Of a DNA stretch of 64,000 nucleotides, positions 63,109-64,000 are shown one piece after another (the first letter of the stretch is position 1; every line of letters starts with the position of its first letter). The notes beneath the pieces are model-generated. The model saw only the letters and a program-made list of their open reading frames with translations, had not been told where the DNA came from and searched no databases. The DNA is from Roseihalotalea indica (GTDB lineage: Bacteria; Bacteroidota; Bacteroidia; Cytophagales; Cyclobacteriaceae). Where the stretch lies: the NCBI RefSeq assembly GCF_022458895.1, contig NZ_JAINFL010000005.1, positions 62,001 to 126,000 of the forward strand. The letters run 5' to 3'. The translations under genes were made by a program, and so were the position numbers.

Positions 63109-64000
63109 TTACGAAGTTACAATTTGCATGTTCTCCGGATCCCAAGCTACTATTTTTTCTTCATAATGGCTAATATTAGCCGCCAGTGCAGGCCCAGCAG
63201 CTCGAAGACCAAATACGGGTCCTTCTACAACATCCCCCTTCCCTTCGCGCATTACCCGGAACAGGTCAGCAAAATGATCTTCCCGCATACCATCGTAGCC
63301 ATATTCTTCCGGCACTGAATAGGTTTTCTCTTTGGGTTCCTCCATTTGAAACTGCTGGTTCTGATACTCATGATCGTACCATTCGGTAAATGCCTGTTGG
63401 GTTTTCTCAGAGAATGTTCCTATAGACATACCCGGAGCATGCGGTAATTTCTTACGGCGGACGGTAACCTTATCCCAATCTAATTCCATCTCGCCTTCTG
63501 AGCCCACCATGCGAATACCGGACCGACCACCGGAGCCATCCACAAAGTTGACCCGAAGAGAAAAGTTAAAAGCCGGATGGTTCTCAGTCTCACCATAGTC
63601 AAACATCCCCAGCATTACGTCTGCTACATCGCGTTCATCTTCCCAATAACGCAGCCCACCCGTTGCCATCACCCGATTAGGACCGTGCGAGCCGGTAATG
63701 AAGTGAAGCATGGTAAAGAGGTGGACAAACAGATCGCCGGGAATACCAGTGCCGTAGTCCTGATAATTACGCCAGCGGAAAAAACGCTTAGGGTCAAAGG
63801 GAAGATCCGAAGCGTCGCCCTGAAACTGATCCCAGGCGATCTCATTTTCATTAAGATTTGGCGGAATGGAATACTGCCAGGCACCGATAGCACTAAAGCG
63901 GTCGAAATAGGCTTCGGCAAAGTTTAACTCCCCAATTTCACCATCGCGGAATAATTCACGGGCTTTATGATACGTAAGAGAACTGGCAAACTGGCTTCCT
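63109..64000 (-). CDS. Gfo/Idh/MocA oxidoreductase, C-terminal part (runs off the window)
   Basis: The open frame continues to the window edge; the N-terminal Rossmann fold and EKP motif lie outside. The visible part starts GSQFASSLTYHKARELFRDG and has FFRWRNYQDYGTGIPGDLFVHLFTMLHFITGSHGPN. It is clearly homologous over its length to the next gene (61662-63086), with highest identity around residues of the GTGIPGDLFVHLFT segment. The pair looks like a tandem duplication of one operon gene, 22 bp apart. Confidence 0.9.
   Translation of the reverse strand, partial: GSQFASSLTYHKARELFRDGEIGELNFAEAYFDRFSAIGAWQYSIPPNLNENEIAWDQFQGDASDLPFDPKRFFRWRNYQDYGTGIPGDLFVHLFTMLHFITGSHGPNRVMATGGLRYWEDERDVADVMLGMFDYGETENHPAFNFSLRVNFVDGSGGRSGIRMVGSEGEMELDWDKVTVRRKKLPHAPGMSIGTFSEKTQQAFTEWYDHEYQNQQFQMEEPKEKTYSVPEEYGYDGMREDHFADLFRVMREGKGDVVEGPVFGLRAAGPALAANISHYEEKIVAWDPENMQIVTS

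Overview
The window reads as chromosomal DNA from a Bacteroidota bacterium, most likely an environmental or marine member of the Cytophagales. Supporting signs are many SPII lipoproteins, FtsX-type 800-residue ABC permeases, a DUF3078 outer-membrane protein, Asp-box (VPS10-like) secreted proteins, DUF1080 and Tat-type Gfo/Idh/MocA oxidoreductases, almost no Shine-Dalgarno sequences, and promoters of the TTG/TAnnTTTG type (clear at 46605-46636, 50499-50531 and 56858-56886). No rRNA, tRNA, CRISPR array, prophage or transposase was found.

Layout. 1-7.4 kb: the start of a fatty-acyl-AMP ligase-like gene, a TIM-barrel sugar isomerase, a PAS histidine kinase and a lipoprotein esterase. 8-20.4 kb: membrane and envelope genes (two-TM ion channel overlapping a DUF421 protein, MFS transporter, CPA2 antiporter overlapping a monothiol glutaredoxin, OmpA protein, HHH protein, DUF3078, MscS, metallo-beta-lactamase-fold hydrolase, GDPD-like protein, J-domain protein). 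20.7-30.2 kb: a complete tripartite RND efflux operon (fusion protein, HAE1 pump, TolC-like lipoprotein) divergent from an AraC regulator, followed by an FtsX-type ABC permease. 30.2-33.7 kb: a BlaI/BlaR1-type pair with a double operator, then a QorB-like quinone reductase divergent from its HxlR regulator. 34-41 kb: M24 peptidase, acetyltransferase, a tight three-gene operon (GTP cyclohydrolase II, RibD_C reductase, MDR dehydrogenase), ribokinase and a coiled-coil lipoprotein. 41-46.6 kb: amidohydrolase, Gfo/Idh/MocA oxidoreductase, YtxH, lipoprotein and SIMPL protein. 46.6-49.4 kb: the metY-metX methionine operon behind a promoter, an S-box (SAM-I) riboswitch and a putative Met/Cys-rich leader peptide. 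49.4-64 kb: a LiaF-like gene with an in-frame stop, queA, a 1036-residue Asp-box protein, S41 peptidase, lipase, small lipoproteins, DUF1080 protein and two tandem Gfo/Idh/MocA oxidoreductases, the second running off the end.

Intergenic DNA is unusual. Near the 3' ends of genes there are repeated hairpin elements whose right arm is often a perfect 7-bp tandem array (AACCGCC x8, TGCTAAC x7, CCAGCCT x3), with a related 14-bp array at the end of the Asp-box gene. A separate family of about 150 bp has two diverged copies 31 kb apart. The strongest candidates for something undescribed are the ribA-like/RibD_C/MDR operon, the heptamer hairpin family and the Met/Cys leader peptide behind the SAM riboswitch.
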